A stretch of 64,000 nucleotides of DNA, taken from Sphaerolaimus hirsutus. Its lineage: Eukaryota; Nematoda; Chromadorea; Monhysterida; Sphaerolaimidae. This document shows positions 1 through 11,500 of this stretch, piece after piece; position 1 is the stretch's first letter, and each line of letters starts with the position of its first letter. Below the pieces are notes generated by a model. That model was not told the origin of the DNA, searched no databases, and worked only from the letters and a program-made list of their open reading frames with translations. Position numbers and translations under genes: made by a program. Where the stretch lies: NCBI GenBank assembly GCA_964036195.1, contig OZ038450.1, positions 10,108,701 through 10,172,700 on the forward strand, read 5' to 3'.

Positions 1-512
1 CATAGCGTTTATGGAACACAAAGAAATTCAAATTTTAGCCTAAACATCCGTTTAAAGAGACAGGAAATGATTCATGAGAGCATACAGAACAGCGCCGTTC
101 TATTTTCTCGTCAACTTTTTTACCCGCCGTTCTATTGGAGGCTGTCGTTCTATTTTTTTCACTAATCTTTTTCACACATTTTTTTTGAAAATAGTGTTTT
201 TAATAAAACATGAACAACATTTTAAATACAAAGCATCAATTCAAACAAAACCAAATGTAAAAACAACCCTGAATCAGTTCTGAACACCTCGTATGTTCTC
301 ACCACACATTTTTCTAATAATTTTGTGTTTTGGCACTGTCCCAACGTAATTTCTACCCGCCGTTCAATTGGAGGCTGCCGTTCTATTGTTTTCGTGAGTG
401 CAAAAGCGTGCCAAAACCTGCCGTTCTATTGGAGGTATGCCGTTCTATTAGAAGAAATATGGTACACAATGTAAAAACACCTTTTTGTTGTTTTGAACCG
501 TCAAAAACGGAG

Positions 513-710
513 CGCAGTCCCAGACCCTGTTAAGTGTTAAAATAAGTAAAGTGCCATTGTCATGTAAAATGTCAATCGAAACAAAAAAAGCTTTATTACT
601 GAACTTTGCATGAAAATTGTCACTTTACTTATTTGTCATGGCAATTGACACTTCGCATAATATTTTGTATTAATTTGACACTTTAATTTACAGGGTCTGG
701 GATTGGCACC
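513..710 (-). mobile_element. Foldback element, introner-like family (copy A)
   Basis: Inverted ends GCAGTCCCAGACCCTG on the left and GGGTCTGGGATTGGCACC on the right enclose a near-palindrome of GTAAAGTGYCA-type words. Written on the minus strand it starts GGTGCCAATCCC, like the copies inside genes. No clean target duplication is visible. It lies outside any recognised gene. Confidence 0.75.
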
Positions 711-3700
711 CGGACAACATGAGTCGACATAATGTATTCATCATATTGTTACAACGTATTTACTTTTACTCGATAAATACGTATACTCGAGTACAGAGTA
801 AATATGTGTACGGTTTCTGTGAAAAAGTTTCCGTACTCGCATTTTTAAGTACTCGAGTACAGAAAACGTATTTCTGATAGGCGTTTATAAAGGTAGGTTT
901 TTTCAAGGCATGGAAGGGGGAAAAGCCTGAAGAAACGCTAAAAATAGAGAAAAATAGCAAAAAAGGTGTTTATAACATCATATATCGCCAAAAACATAAA
1001 ATTTGAAGGTGAAAATGGGCAAAAATTAGTGATTTTGAGTGAAAATTTAGGGCTTGTTGTTGTTGTTTTACAACAAGGACTTTTAACAACACATTTCCTG
1101 TTCGTTTTTCCCACAGAAAATGTAGAGTTATCGACGTTTTACTGGATACAGACAGCATGGCGTTTTGAGTATAAACGTCATTGAATGGGCCAATTGTCAT
1201 ATCATGATTCTTAGTAGAGCAACTTCAGTTTTTCCGATAATTTCTTAAAAAGGAAATTTCAAAGCACTTAAGTGCGTGTAGGTAAATTCATATTAACAAT
1301 ACACGACGCTAGGGCCGCCAGTAACATCTAATCTTGCAAGAGACACTTTGCCTTGATTGAATTAGTTCTAATTAGGTACTTATTTTGGTTTACATATCTC
1401 AACACATTAATATTGTCACATGCACACAATGAATTGTGATGAGTCAAAAGAAAAACAAAAGAGTGAATCGACTCACAAGATTTTCAAATGAACAGGGCTA
1501 TTTTCAGACACAATTTATAGCTGGATGGAACAAGTGTTTACACTTTCACAAGAGGAAATGTTTTAAGCCAAGCCTCCCCAGTAAAATATAAAAAAACATT
1601 ACTAAATTTGAAAATGTTAAAGCATATTTATAGTGTCGATCGAGAGCAAGAATCTTTGATATTTTGATATTTTCGAAGTCAACAACATATTCAGTTTGTC
1701 AAGTGCGAAAAAGTGACCACCCTAATGAAAGGCATTATGTTTGAACCAGAGCTGATAAAGCGTTTTACATTGAGCTACCTGGAATCATGGGTCTCGAATG
1801 GGGGGGGGCAAACCCCCTCAAATCGCTCAAATCTATGCCGTTGGCAAATGTTTTCGCTATTAAACTCTAAATCAGTCATCTACATACCTATCTGGAGTGA
1901 TTTATGAGAAATTTTGCGTATTTTGAGTGGGTTATGCAAAGAAATACGGTCTTTTATTTAGTGACAAAAATCTCCTGTTGAAAAATCGTTTTTCTGTCAT
2001 TGCTAATTTATTTGACGATCCAAACAGCACGTGAAAATAACATGGTAAATATAATTGATTCTAAAAAGCTGAAAACGATGGTATTTTTTCCGACGTCGAA
2101 ACACTTCGAAAATACATTTAGGTACGCTTTTTATGCTGTCGTTGGGATTAAAAAATACGTTATGGTTCAGTATAAATACTCAAAAATCTGAATGTATTTA
2201 CACTTACGTTTACGCTTTCCAAAAATACCAGTATTTTAACAACTCTGGTTCGAACTGGGGAGAAAACTCTTCTTAGTCAACTCAGCACCTGTACTTTGTT
2301 GTCGTTGGCTTGATAATACTGGAATGTCACAGAACAACAACACTCCACTTATTTCCCATCCATTTCACATCCTGCTAACATGTCACACCTTGCTCATCAA
2401 AACTTTTTTCAAAACGAATTTTCATCACAACTGAGCAACGAAATATCGTTAACGAGCTTCGCTAATAAATAATTCAATTTAAAAAATAAATCTGATGAAA
2501 ATCATGATCAATGATGAAAAAATCACCATGGTGTCGCCAACGTCAAAGCGAAGAGCACAAGACGCCTTTGCTATCGTGAATTGTCACAGCGATTGGCTGA
2601 GAAATTTCTACGTATACTATGAATCCCTGAAGAAACAGACCACACAATGATGACGTTACCGGACTTGAATTATCGTGTCTAACAACAATGCACAAAATAG
2701 AAATATATTCACCACTTTTATGCAAAATATTTATACTCCGCGGACAGCGCGCTGTGCATTTTTATGGGGGAAACACTCCATTATGATGTCATTGTTAATA
2801 CATCAACATTGTTTCAGAGAAAACGAAAAACGTTTCAGGAAAAATCATTCGTCGCTTGTATTTACGCGAATATTACATATTACGCGAATTTACCTTATTC
2901 TTTCCTAAATATTTTTTAAAATGAAAGTACGATAGTAGGATACATAAGTATCCTACTAGACTAAGACATAAATAATTTTAGATGCATACTTTGCAGTCCG
3001 CCGAATATACCTAATCATAAAACTGAAGTGGGAAAAATTAGATATACGCTTTTCACGTTTTACACAATTGGATATATATTATTATAATAGTATTATTTAT
3101 ATTAGTATACTCCGGTTACTTTACACCCTGCACGCGTGGTTCCCACTGGAAGTGTGCCAACAGTGGTTAACGCGTCCGAGTTTCATAAAAAATGACAAAA
3201 TTGATTGTTGTTATAATGTTATTCATTAACATATTCACATCGATGAATTTTTTTCATATTTTTACGGAAATCGCATGATTTAATAATCATTGGCACGCTT
3301 CCAACAGGAGACATAAATCAGTGCGAGGGCAGAGTATCATGTACGCCGAGTATATAATAGTATCAGACACTTTTCAAAACTCAAGGGGTAATTGTGACGT
3401 TTTTCCTGCATCCAACAGCAAAGTACTGTATGTATGACAATGTCAGCGACATGAGTAAGCAACAAACAAATGAGGCGTTCACTTCACCATGGATGTTTTT
3501 TGTTCCTGTTTAAATGCATTTTGTGGACAGGCCAGAGCTTCCATATATGATGAGAACAGTGGCTTCAAATTCTACACTTTTTTATCAATATTTGAAACTT
3601 AACGACAGTCATCAAGTAAGTCCAATGGACATGTATAGCTGGCAAAGAAATGGAGAAAAAGTTAAAATGCTAAATAAATTTTTTTCTCGAAGTGGATATT

Positions 3701-3774
3701 TTGGGCTTATCAACTAGGTATTAGAAGTAGACGCCTCAAATATTTATTCTAAATACGTTACACATAAACTGGTA

Positions 3775-4407
3775 TACTCCAGTGACGTTACACCTTGCAG
3801 CGTGGTTCATATTGAAAGCGTGAAAAAGCCATTTAATGCATGCGATTTATAAAAAAAGTTGAGAAATTCATCGCTGTTATAAAGCCGGAATTAGAGCTCA
3901 GCGTCGATTCGACGTGAAATGACGACGTAAAATGACGTTGTAAAATTAATTACACGAGTGTGGATCATGCTACGGGTCTACAATTTTCTAAGGATAATAT
4001 ATGAATCAATACCTAAATCGTGTCCAATACTGAGTGTTATCAGCCACAGCTAGAGCGAATTGAAAAATTCAATTTTTATCATTTCACGTCATCATTTTAC
4101 GTCAGGGAACTAACTTTATATTTCACGTCAACGGTTAAGGTATTGATTCATATATTATCCTTAGAAAATTGTAGACCCGTAGCATGATCCACACTCGTGT
4201 AATTAATTTTACAACGTCATTTTACGTCGTCATTTCACGTCGAATCGACGCTGAGCTCTAATTCCGGCTTAACGTTCTAAGTAAACGTATTTACAAAAAT
4301 GTATTTTTTCACATTTTCAAAGAAATCGCGTACTTAAATTATGTGGGCACGCTTCCAATGTGAGACATAAATCAGTGCGGGTGCAGGGTGTCATGTCACC
4401 GAAGTAT
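3775..4407. mobile_element. TATACTCC-type MITE carrying a nested insertion
   Basis: The left end TATACTCCAGTGACGTTACACC and the right end, read in reverse complement (TATACTTCGGTGACATGACACC), form imperfect terminal inverted repeats next to TA. Related copies with the same internal words (GCACGCTTCCAACRTGAGACATAAATCAGTGCG) lie near 3107-3360, 24690-24940, 25190-25440 and 59465-59700. The copy is split by the foldback element at 3883-4269. Confidence 0.65.
3883..4269. mobile_element. Foldback element with near-identical long arms, TAA duplication
   Basis: Starts AGCCGGAATTAGAGCTCAGC and ends with its reverse complement. Arms of about 130 bp (3883-4014 and 4136-4269) are almost identical inverted copies separated by about 120 bp. 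TAA flanks both sides (3880-3882 and 4270-4272), matching the 3-bp TWA duplication of PIF/Harbinger-type elements. There is no coding capacity. Near-identity of the arms suggests a young insertion, here nested in an older MITE. Confidence 0.8.
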
Positions 4408-4432
4408 AGTTCACTCAGTGTGCTCTTCCATC

Positions 4433-5537
4433 CATAGTTGTTCAAACGTATTTACGTTTACTCGATAAATACGGATACTCGAGTACTGCGTCAATACGTT
4501 TACGTTTTTCCCCTAAAAAAATACCAGTGCTCACTTTCTCGCGTACTTTATGAAAGTAGGCGAGTACAGAAAACGTATTTCAAACAGGCTTTTTACGCTT
4601 TTCAAGGCGTAAAAAAGGAGAGAAATGTGAAAAGTAGGGACAAAATATCCAAAATATGATAAAAATAGGCAAAAACACATTACCTAAAGTCGGCAGACGT
4701 ATCGCCCTACAAACATTTGCGTCAATCTCTCCAGTGGAGAGTGCATGACGGCATTAGGTATTGTGACGCAATATTTTAACCATTGGAATAGATCAGTCAC
4801 GTATCATTGCCCTTATCCCAGTTACCAGTTGTGTATTATACAAATGAGAGTGAAAACTGAAAGTTAGCTAAAAATCGTTAAAATTTTCTTTGCTTTCCCA
4901 ATTTCCACCTTCATAATCGCTATTTTTGTTTATATACATGGTTATATAGCTATTGTGAGCCTATTTTATTCATATTAATAGCGGATTTCAAAATTTTGGC
5001 CGGCTGCAAGTTCTCTTCTGTTGGAATGGAGCCAACAAATGAAAAATAAAATAAAAACAAAAACGGTAGTTTGAACGGTAAAACGGTAGTTTGAATGGTC
5101 AAATTCTTTACGAGCAACGTTGAAAGTGTAGATAACTAGGGCGTGGCACGCATGGACGCAGCGAAACGTCCATTTTTCGTTTAATATGATTTTCTTTTTC
5201 AATTTCTAGCGTCCGCGTGGGACACAAGTTTCGTTGTTTGCTCTATTCACGAGCGAATTCTAACTCTCCGATTTTGTAGGGTGAAATGTCCGCCGACTTT
5301 AACTTGTGAATTTGATGGTGAAACATTTTGAAAATTAGTGACTTTAAGCGAAAAATGTGGAAATCTTTCTCAAAAATACCCACTTTTCCGTTTTCCGGGG
5401 ACAAAAGTAATTTACTCTCGTTTACTCATGAGTAAAAGGAAAAAATAAATACTATACGTTTTCTGTACTCACATGTGAGTAAAAAATAAATACTTTACTT
5501 AATAATACGAAAAATTTCAGTACTTTTAACAACTACG
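4433..5537. mobile_element. Non-autonomous hAT-like element at the stop codon of the channel gene
   Basis: The ends CATAGTTGTTCAAAC and, in reverse complement, CGTAGTTGTTAAAAG form terminal inverted repeats. The 8-bp flanks are CTTCCATC (4425-4432) and CTTCCAGC (5538-5545), seven of eight identical. The subterminal sequence is rich in CGTATTTACGTTTACTCG-type words shared with the elements at 19366-19851 and 22485-23222. No transposase frame is present. Its right end provides the TAG stop (5533-5535) of the minus-strand channel gene. Confidence 0.8.
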
Positions 5538-8500
5538 CTTCCAGCCATTCAAGAATGAATTCTTCCAGAGGCCGGTTCTGGGGCGACGTGATCAGATAAT
5601 ATGTCCAGTAGAATATGTTGAACAGCACGAACATGGTGGGGAAAGCGATGCTGGACAGCTTGTCGATGCGCAGCGCCAGCTCGTCTTTGAAGGCTTGATC
5701 GCAGTGCTGCGGCGCTTTGGCTGCGCGCGGGGCGGGTGAACATTATGAAGGCAGTGAAAAAACCGTCCAGTATAGAAGGGGCATTGGCAACGAGGAAATT
5801 CCGCAAAAAGTGAAATAAAAAGTGAATGGTGAAGTGGAAAGTGATGTGAAAACGATAAAAACGTAAAGGATGAATTCTGACTTCGAAAGCATTGTTTCTG
5901 ATGACGGTAATGATGATTTGGCGGGAAACGTGCGGATTTTTAGCTTGCGTCGGAACTGTGTAATTGAAAATCAATTCAAATTCTATTTAAAAAACCTCGC
6001 TTCAAAATTTCACTTTGCTTTTCACTACCCTTATTACTTCGCTTTTCACTACGCTTTTCACTTCACACTTCACACTTCACTTCACTTTTTGCGGAATTGA
6101 TCCCAGGGTTGTTTTTTTGTTCAACACGCACTTCAAACAAATGACAAACCAGGCGGCAAAGTGTTGCACATGCACAGCAGACGGCACAGGGAAGGGCAGC
6201 ACACGTTGATGCCTCTCACGGGCGGAGAGGTCATCACCGTGGTGGGCAGCGGCGCGACCGTGTTGTACGGCAGCATCGTTGGCGCGGCGTAGGCCATGCT
6301 TACGGGCGCCTGGTGCGCGTCGGCCATCAGCTGCCCACCCATGTGCGGCACGCTGGTGCACATGACGTATCGTCCGTCCTGAAACGATGGCACGCGGACT
6401 AGGGTTTTATGCAGCCCTACACCTACAGTGCACTTCACGGGGCAGTCCCAGACCCTGTAAGTGTAAAAAATTCTGTAAAATGTCATGTGTCATGTAAAAG
6501 ACCTTGTAAATGTCATGTGTATGTAAAGGACACTGTAAAGTGTCATATGTCATGTAAAAGATCATGTAAAGTGTCATGTGCATCCACATCGTATTGCATT
6601 GTATCCAAATCTTTCTTTTGGACATAGATTTAAGACAAGATTTAAATACGATACAATAAGATTTGGATATGACACTTTACAAGATCTTTTACATGGCACT
6701 TGACATTTTACAGGGTCTTTTACGTGACAAATGTCAATTTACAGGATCTTTTACAGGGTATGGGACTGGCATCAGAACCACACAAATCAATAACCTGGAG
6801 CATCATGTGTACGCTGGCGGGTTGCGAGGGCGGCCACGCGTGCTGCATGCACGAGCACGGAACGCCGTGGTACTGCAGCATGTGCTGGTGCATGGCCGCG
6901 TGCTCGTCCGTGCCGAGCTGCTGCCGCTGCGGCTGTTGGTGTAGCGGCGGCGGCGGCCCTTGCGTTAGAAGGCCGTAGTGAGTCGGCGGCTTGTTGCTGT
7001 AGGCGGGCGGCGTCATGCCCAAGCCGGGCGGCCGGTAGCCGTAGTCATTGGGGCCCGTCCACTGGTGGCTGAGGGTGGCGGTGTGCTGCGCGCTCATGGG
7101 CTGCGTCATGACCACCGAGTTCATGTTCAGCCCGGCGCTGCCCATCGGCGATGAGAAGGCCCCCGGCGTGCCGACCGTCGTCCGCGCCTGCGCGTTTGCA
7201 TAATGCACCCAACCGCGATGAAAACACTTAAATAAGTGCGGTAAAAAGCACCATGGTGCTGGTGTACGGCTGCTGGACAGGGTACGTGCCGTACATGGCC
7301 GCACAAGGGGCCGCATTGGAGGCGGGCGTCTGCGTCTGAGGCGGGCCGACGCTACGACTGCGTTGCGTCGCCGAGCTGTTCACCGTGCCGCATTGCTTGG
7401 ACACGCCGCGACGACGCAGTGTGCTGTTGTCGGTCGACATGTGCTCCCCGATGTTGCCATCCTTCACGTCCTAGAGGTTTGCAGAGTGAAAATGAGATAA
7501 ATACTAAATATTCCTTAAATCATCGAATAAGACACCACGGCGGGTTTTTTTCGCCAGGGTTTTTGAAGGGGGAGAGGGGTGTTATTCAAGGAGTAATTTT
7601 TTCCTCAGAAGTATCAGAAAAACATGGACTTGATTCATTGTATGAATTCATTCCGTGAACTCATGCAATCCAGATATTTTGCAGTTCGACAGGGGGGTTA
7701 TTCAAGGGGGGTCTTTATCGAGAATTTGCAGTAATCGAGATCTATCCAGCGTGCATGCAACGCGTAAAGGGTGGTCTACGGCACGCACCTTGGCATGGGG
7801 ATTGTTGTAGTGCATGTTCGCGTAGACGTAGGGATCGTTCTTGCAGGGCTCGCCCACCGCGTGCGCGCAATTAGCGCCGGCGCCTGGGGGAGTCCCAGAC
7901 CCTGTAAACTTCCCTGTATTTAACAATGTCAAATGTCATGCAAAGTGTCAAAAGTCATGTAAAATGCTCGGTAAAATGAAAAACGTGCTTGCCATTTTAC
8001 CCAGCATTTTACATGACTTTTGACGCTTTGATTGACATTTTACATTTTCCAGGGCGTTTTACAGGGCCTGGGACTGGCACCTGGTTGCTGGTTAGTTTTT
8101 CCGGCCGGCGGCGCAGCTGTAGGAGAGTCTCTGCTCAGGAAACCGATGGTGGCGAGTTCTATGAGCGACGCGAACACGAACATCATGCACGACAGCATCC
8201 ACACGTCGATGGCCTTCACGTAGCTCACCTAAGCAATACATACACATTTCATTGGGTCGAGCTCAAGTGCGAAATAAGGATCAGCCAAAAGGTAACTTTG
8301 TTACTGGCCTTTTATAATCGTCACCTAAAGAACAGGAGTCCAGTAAGGTGCTACCCTCACCCCCAAAATGCTCGAGCTATCACTCTATTCTAGGCTCCGC
8401 TCAACTATTTATCTATCCCGAGGCAAAATTTGTCCCTACTATCCCCCCCCCAAAAAAAAATTAAGCTTTTTCCCCCAGTGGAGCGATTTAAATACTATCA

Positions 8501-11500
8501 ATGTGAAGCCCTGCAGCCGTCCAAATCTACAAAACCCCTCGTAGAGAGTTTCAGAAATTATAACTCCAGCGACATTACACCTTACAATGAAATCTACCAT
8601 ATCAGAGAAATACACATACTATAAATATACTATACTATATATACATTGAATAGGAAAACCAGAGAAGTACAGAGTGGGGTAATTCAGACCTACGCTCTAG
8701 ATTTCGAATAACTTGTCACTGGGTGATCGGAATAACGTGAAATTTTAGGTCAACATTAACAAATAAATAGGAAATGATCCCAGAAAATATAGCTGTGATA
8801 GATCTACTCGTTCTCAAGTTATTCATGCAAACGCGTAATTGTCACTTTACCACCACTCCGTGATAGGTTTCAAACGGCATCCACTTTTCGGGACCCGGAT
8901 CGGGATTGGGATTGTTTTTTCAATTTTCTCTCTTTTTATTCGCAGTGGCATGCCAAAATGCGTGCTCGCGCACCACTAATCCGCATTACCGATAAGGAAA
9001 TATGCAGACGCTTGCGTAATTGGTTGTAAAGCAAGGTGGCAGTAAAGCGAAAAATTGTGTGTTTGCATAAATAACTTGAGAACGAGTTGAGCTATCGCAG
9101 CCATATTTTCAGGGATCCGTTCCTATTTACTTGTTAATGTTGACCTAAAATTTCACGTCGATCCGACCTTCCAGTGACAAGTTATTCGAAATCTAGAGCG
9201 TAGGTCTAAATTGCCCCACCCTGTATGTCGGTCGAGCCACGTGAATTATTTACAATAAATTGAAACGTGACACCGTGAAATTCAAAAATAGGTAAATGGC
9301 AAAAAACTTCACAAACTCTTGGAAGATTTCTGATGATGTTGCCAAATTGGAATGTCATCGCCAGCAGAGAATTCACACCGAGCATAGTGCGCGCGGGAAT
9401 CGACTTGGTACCCAGACAGAACGATATCCATGCTGAACAATTAAAGTCAGTCAGACTGAAAATATTGCAGAGTTTTGTGGGTCTAATCTGGTGGAACTTA
9501 CATATGAAGATTGTAAGAAATGTGGGAAGGTATGCTTGAAGTATGTACCAGCCAAATCGCCTTCGAAAAACATAGTTCTGCTTGAGCTCGTGCCACATGC
9601 CGGCGGGGAAGGCCTGCGCGGCGAAGAAAAGTTGTGAACGAAAAAAAAGAATAGGCGATTCTGTTTACTTCCATATCTTCCAAATTTACTGTGTGCCTGT
9701 AGTCATGTAAACCGGCTAGTCATGTAGAACCGTCATTCATGTATTGTAAAGGTTTGCACAGCATGGGGGATTAGCACAGGGGTTAACATGATTAGTAGAG
9801 TACATAGCACAAGCCGCCGTGTGCAGTCACATACTTTTTGTTCCTTTTTCGGTGATACCACTCAAAAAAATTTCAATTTCATAAATCAGCTGTTATGCAT
9901 TTGAGTTTTCCAATTTCTCTTTAGCTGTATCACCAAAACAGCGACAAAACAATGTGAGTGCCCATGCTAGGTACTCTACCAATTATGTAAACCCGTGCTA
10001 ATCACGCATGCCATGCGTATCCCTCCTAAAATACATGACTGGCGGGTTTAGGTACATGACTAGCGGGTTAACATGACTAGTATGCCTACGTCAGCGCAGC
10101 AACCATCACAGTGGGTCAATACGAATAGGTAAATATGTGTGATAGTTTCTAAAAAACGAACCCCCTCGACTTGTCTGGTGTAAATTTTCACCAGAGCATA
10201 ATCGGCCAGCTCAACCTTTTCCCTGAGAGTGACCACGCCCACAGAGGTCCAGTCCATCTGCACCTCGGCCGTGTTGTAGTTGAAGCTCTCGAAGACGAGT
10301 TCGCACTGGACCATGTCGAAGGGGAACGTGGTCAGGTCCATCGTGCACGGGCCCGTCAGTTTCAGCCGGTAGTTTGTCCATATCGTGCTGCGCGAGTGGG
10401 GCGCTCAGTTGAATCGGATCACACAGGGTGGTTACACTGAGCGATTTGCACTTTTCGTCCCACGGGTTTACATTCACATGCTTACAATGTGATTTATAGG
10501 AAGTGGTCGCCAATGGGGGGTAACCCCCAAACCGCCCAGCTATCTATTTATCGCAGAGACAAAATGTTTGGCTACTATCCTTTGACTCCCCCCCCCCCCC
10601 AATCGGTCAGCTATCTAAATAGCTACCTGGAGCAATTTTAGAGAAAATATACCCAAATTTTTGCTGAACACCGCTGATTTTCATACCTTTTTATGGATTT
10701 TTCCCTCCAAAAGCACTTATTCATGTGTTTAACTGCCTATATTAGCGATTTTTCTCCCTTATACTTCCTTCTACACCTTGAATATTGATTGATAACATTT
10801 TATTGATAACACACCTTGATATATATTGAACCCCCGCGACCCCCCCCCCATTTTTTCAGCTATCTATCCCTCCGGAGGAGCGATTTGCTAACTATCCAAC
10901 CCCTAGAGAGTCAAAATCAACATCACTCACCCGTTTGGGTATATCATAAGGAAGATGTTTGGAAAAGGCGATTCGTGTATCTGAGCAAACTTAGAATTGA
11001 CGAAACACGAGTTTGGTGTCCAGAGCCTTTTGAGCACGTCATTGTTAAGCGAGAGGTTTTTCTTGCACGGATTCATGTGCTCATAAGACAGGGCCGGGTC
11101 GAGCCACAGCTCGCTGATGTAAATATCCAATTTGAAGTCGGATGTAATGTCGGATATCGTTGTCACCTCTTGCACCCACACTTCTACCGCGACCTGTGGG
11201 GTTTTATTCGAGTAAAGAAAATATTTCACGAATAAAATCGGAAGTCCAGAAGGATAGGTAGTTCAAAGACAGACCTTGACCCGGCCGCCGGGCACCCTGT
11301 GTCTATTGTAGCCCTGCATGATGTCCTCCAGAATGGACGTGTCATTGGCGCATCCAGCGCTGCCGCCGTCATCGGTGTCTCTTTCGGACCGCTGCAAGGG
11401 GTCGTCGGCGCCGCTCGCAGACGCCGGCGGCAGGTCGCTGCGAGTGCACGTTCATGTTAAGTTTGGTGCCCATGCCCAGTATGGACGTAACTGAGCGACA

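Larger units (their letters stand above)
1..4424. other. Intergenic, repeat-rich; no gene recognised
   Basis: No conserved coding sequence was recognised. The stretch holds diverged repeats: several copies of a short GCCGTTCTATTGGAGG motif (about 90-450), a foldback element (513-710), pieces of the CGTATTTACTTTTACTCG family (about 745-870 and 2190-2250), a fragment of the G-run/CTATC family (about 1790-1990), and two TATACTCCRGTGAC-type MITEs (about 3107-3360 and 3775-4407). Open frames here are short and lack recognisable domains. It lies downstream of the channel gene on the minus strand. Confidence 0.6.

Noticed and set aside
745..2252. A possible hAT-like element between the CGTATTTACTTTTACTCG block and the AACAACTCTGG end
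   Set aside because: The two outer flanks do not share an 8-bp duplication, so these are probably separate fragments.
5549..5974. 141-codon minus-strand frame over the last channel exon
   Set aside because: A different frame of the same exon clearly encodes M4 of the channel, so this frame is a shadow extended into the intron.
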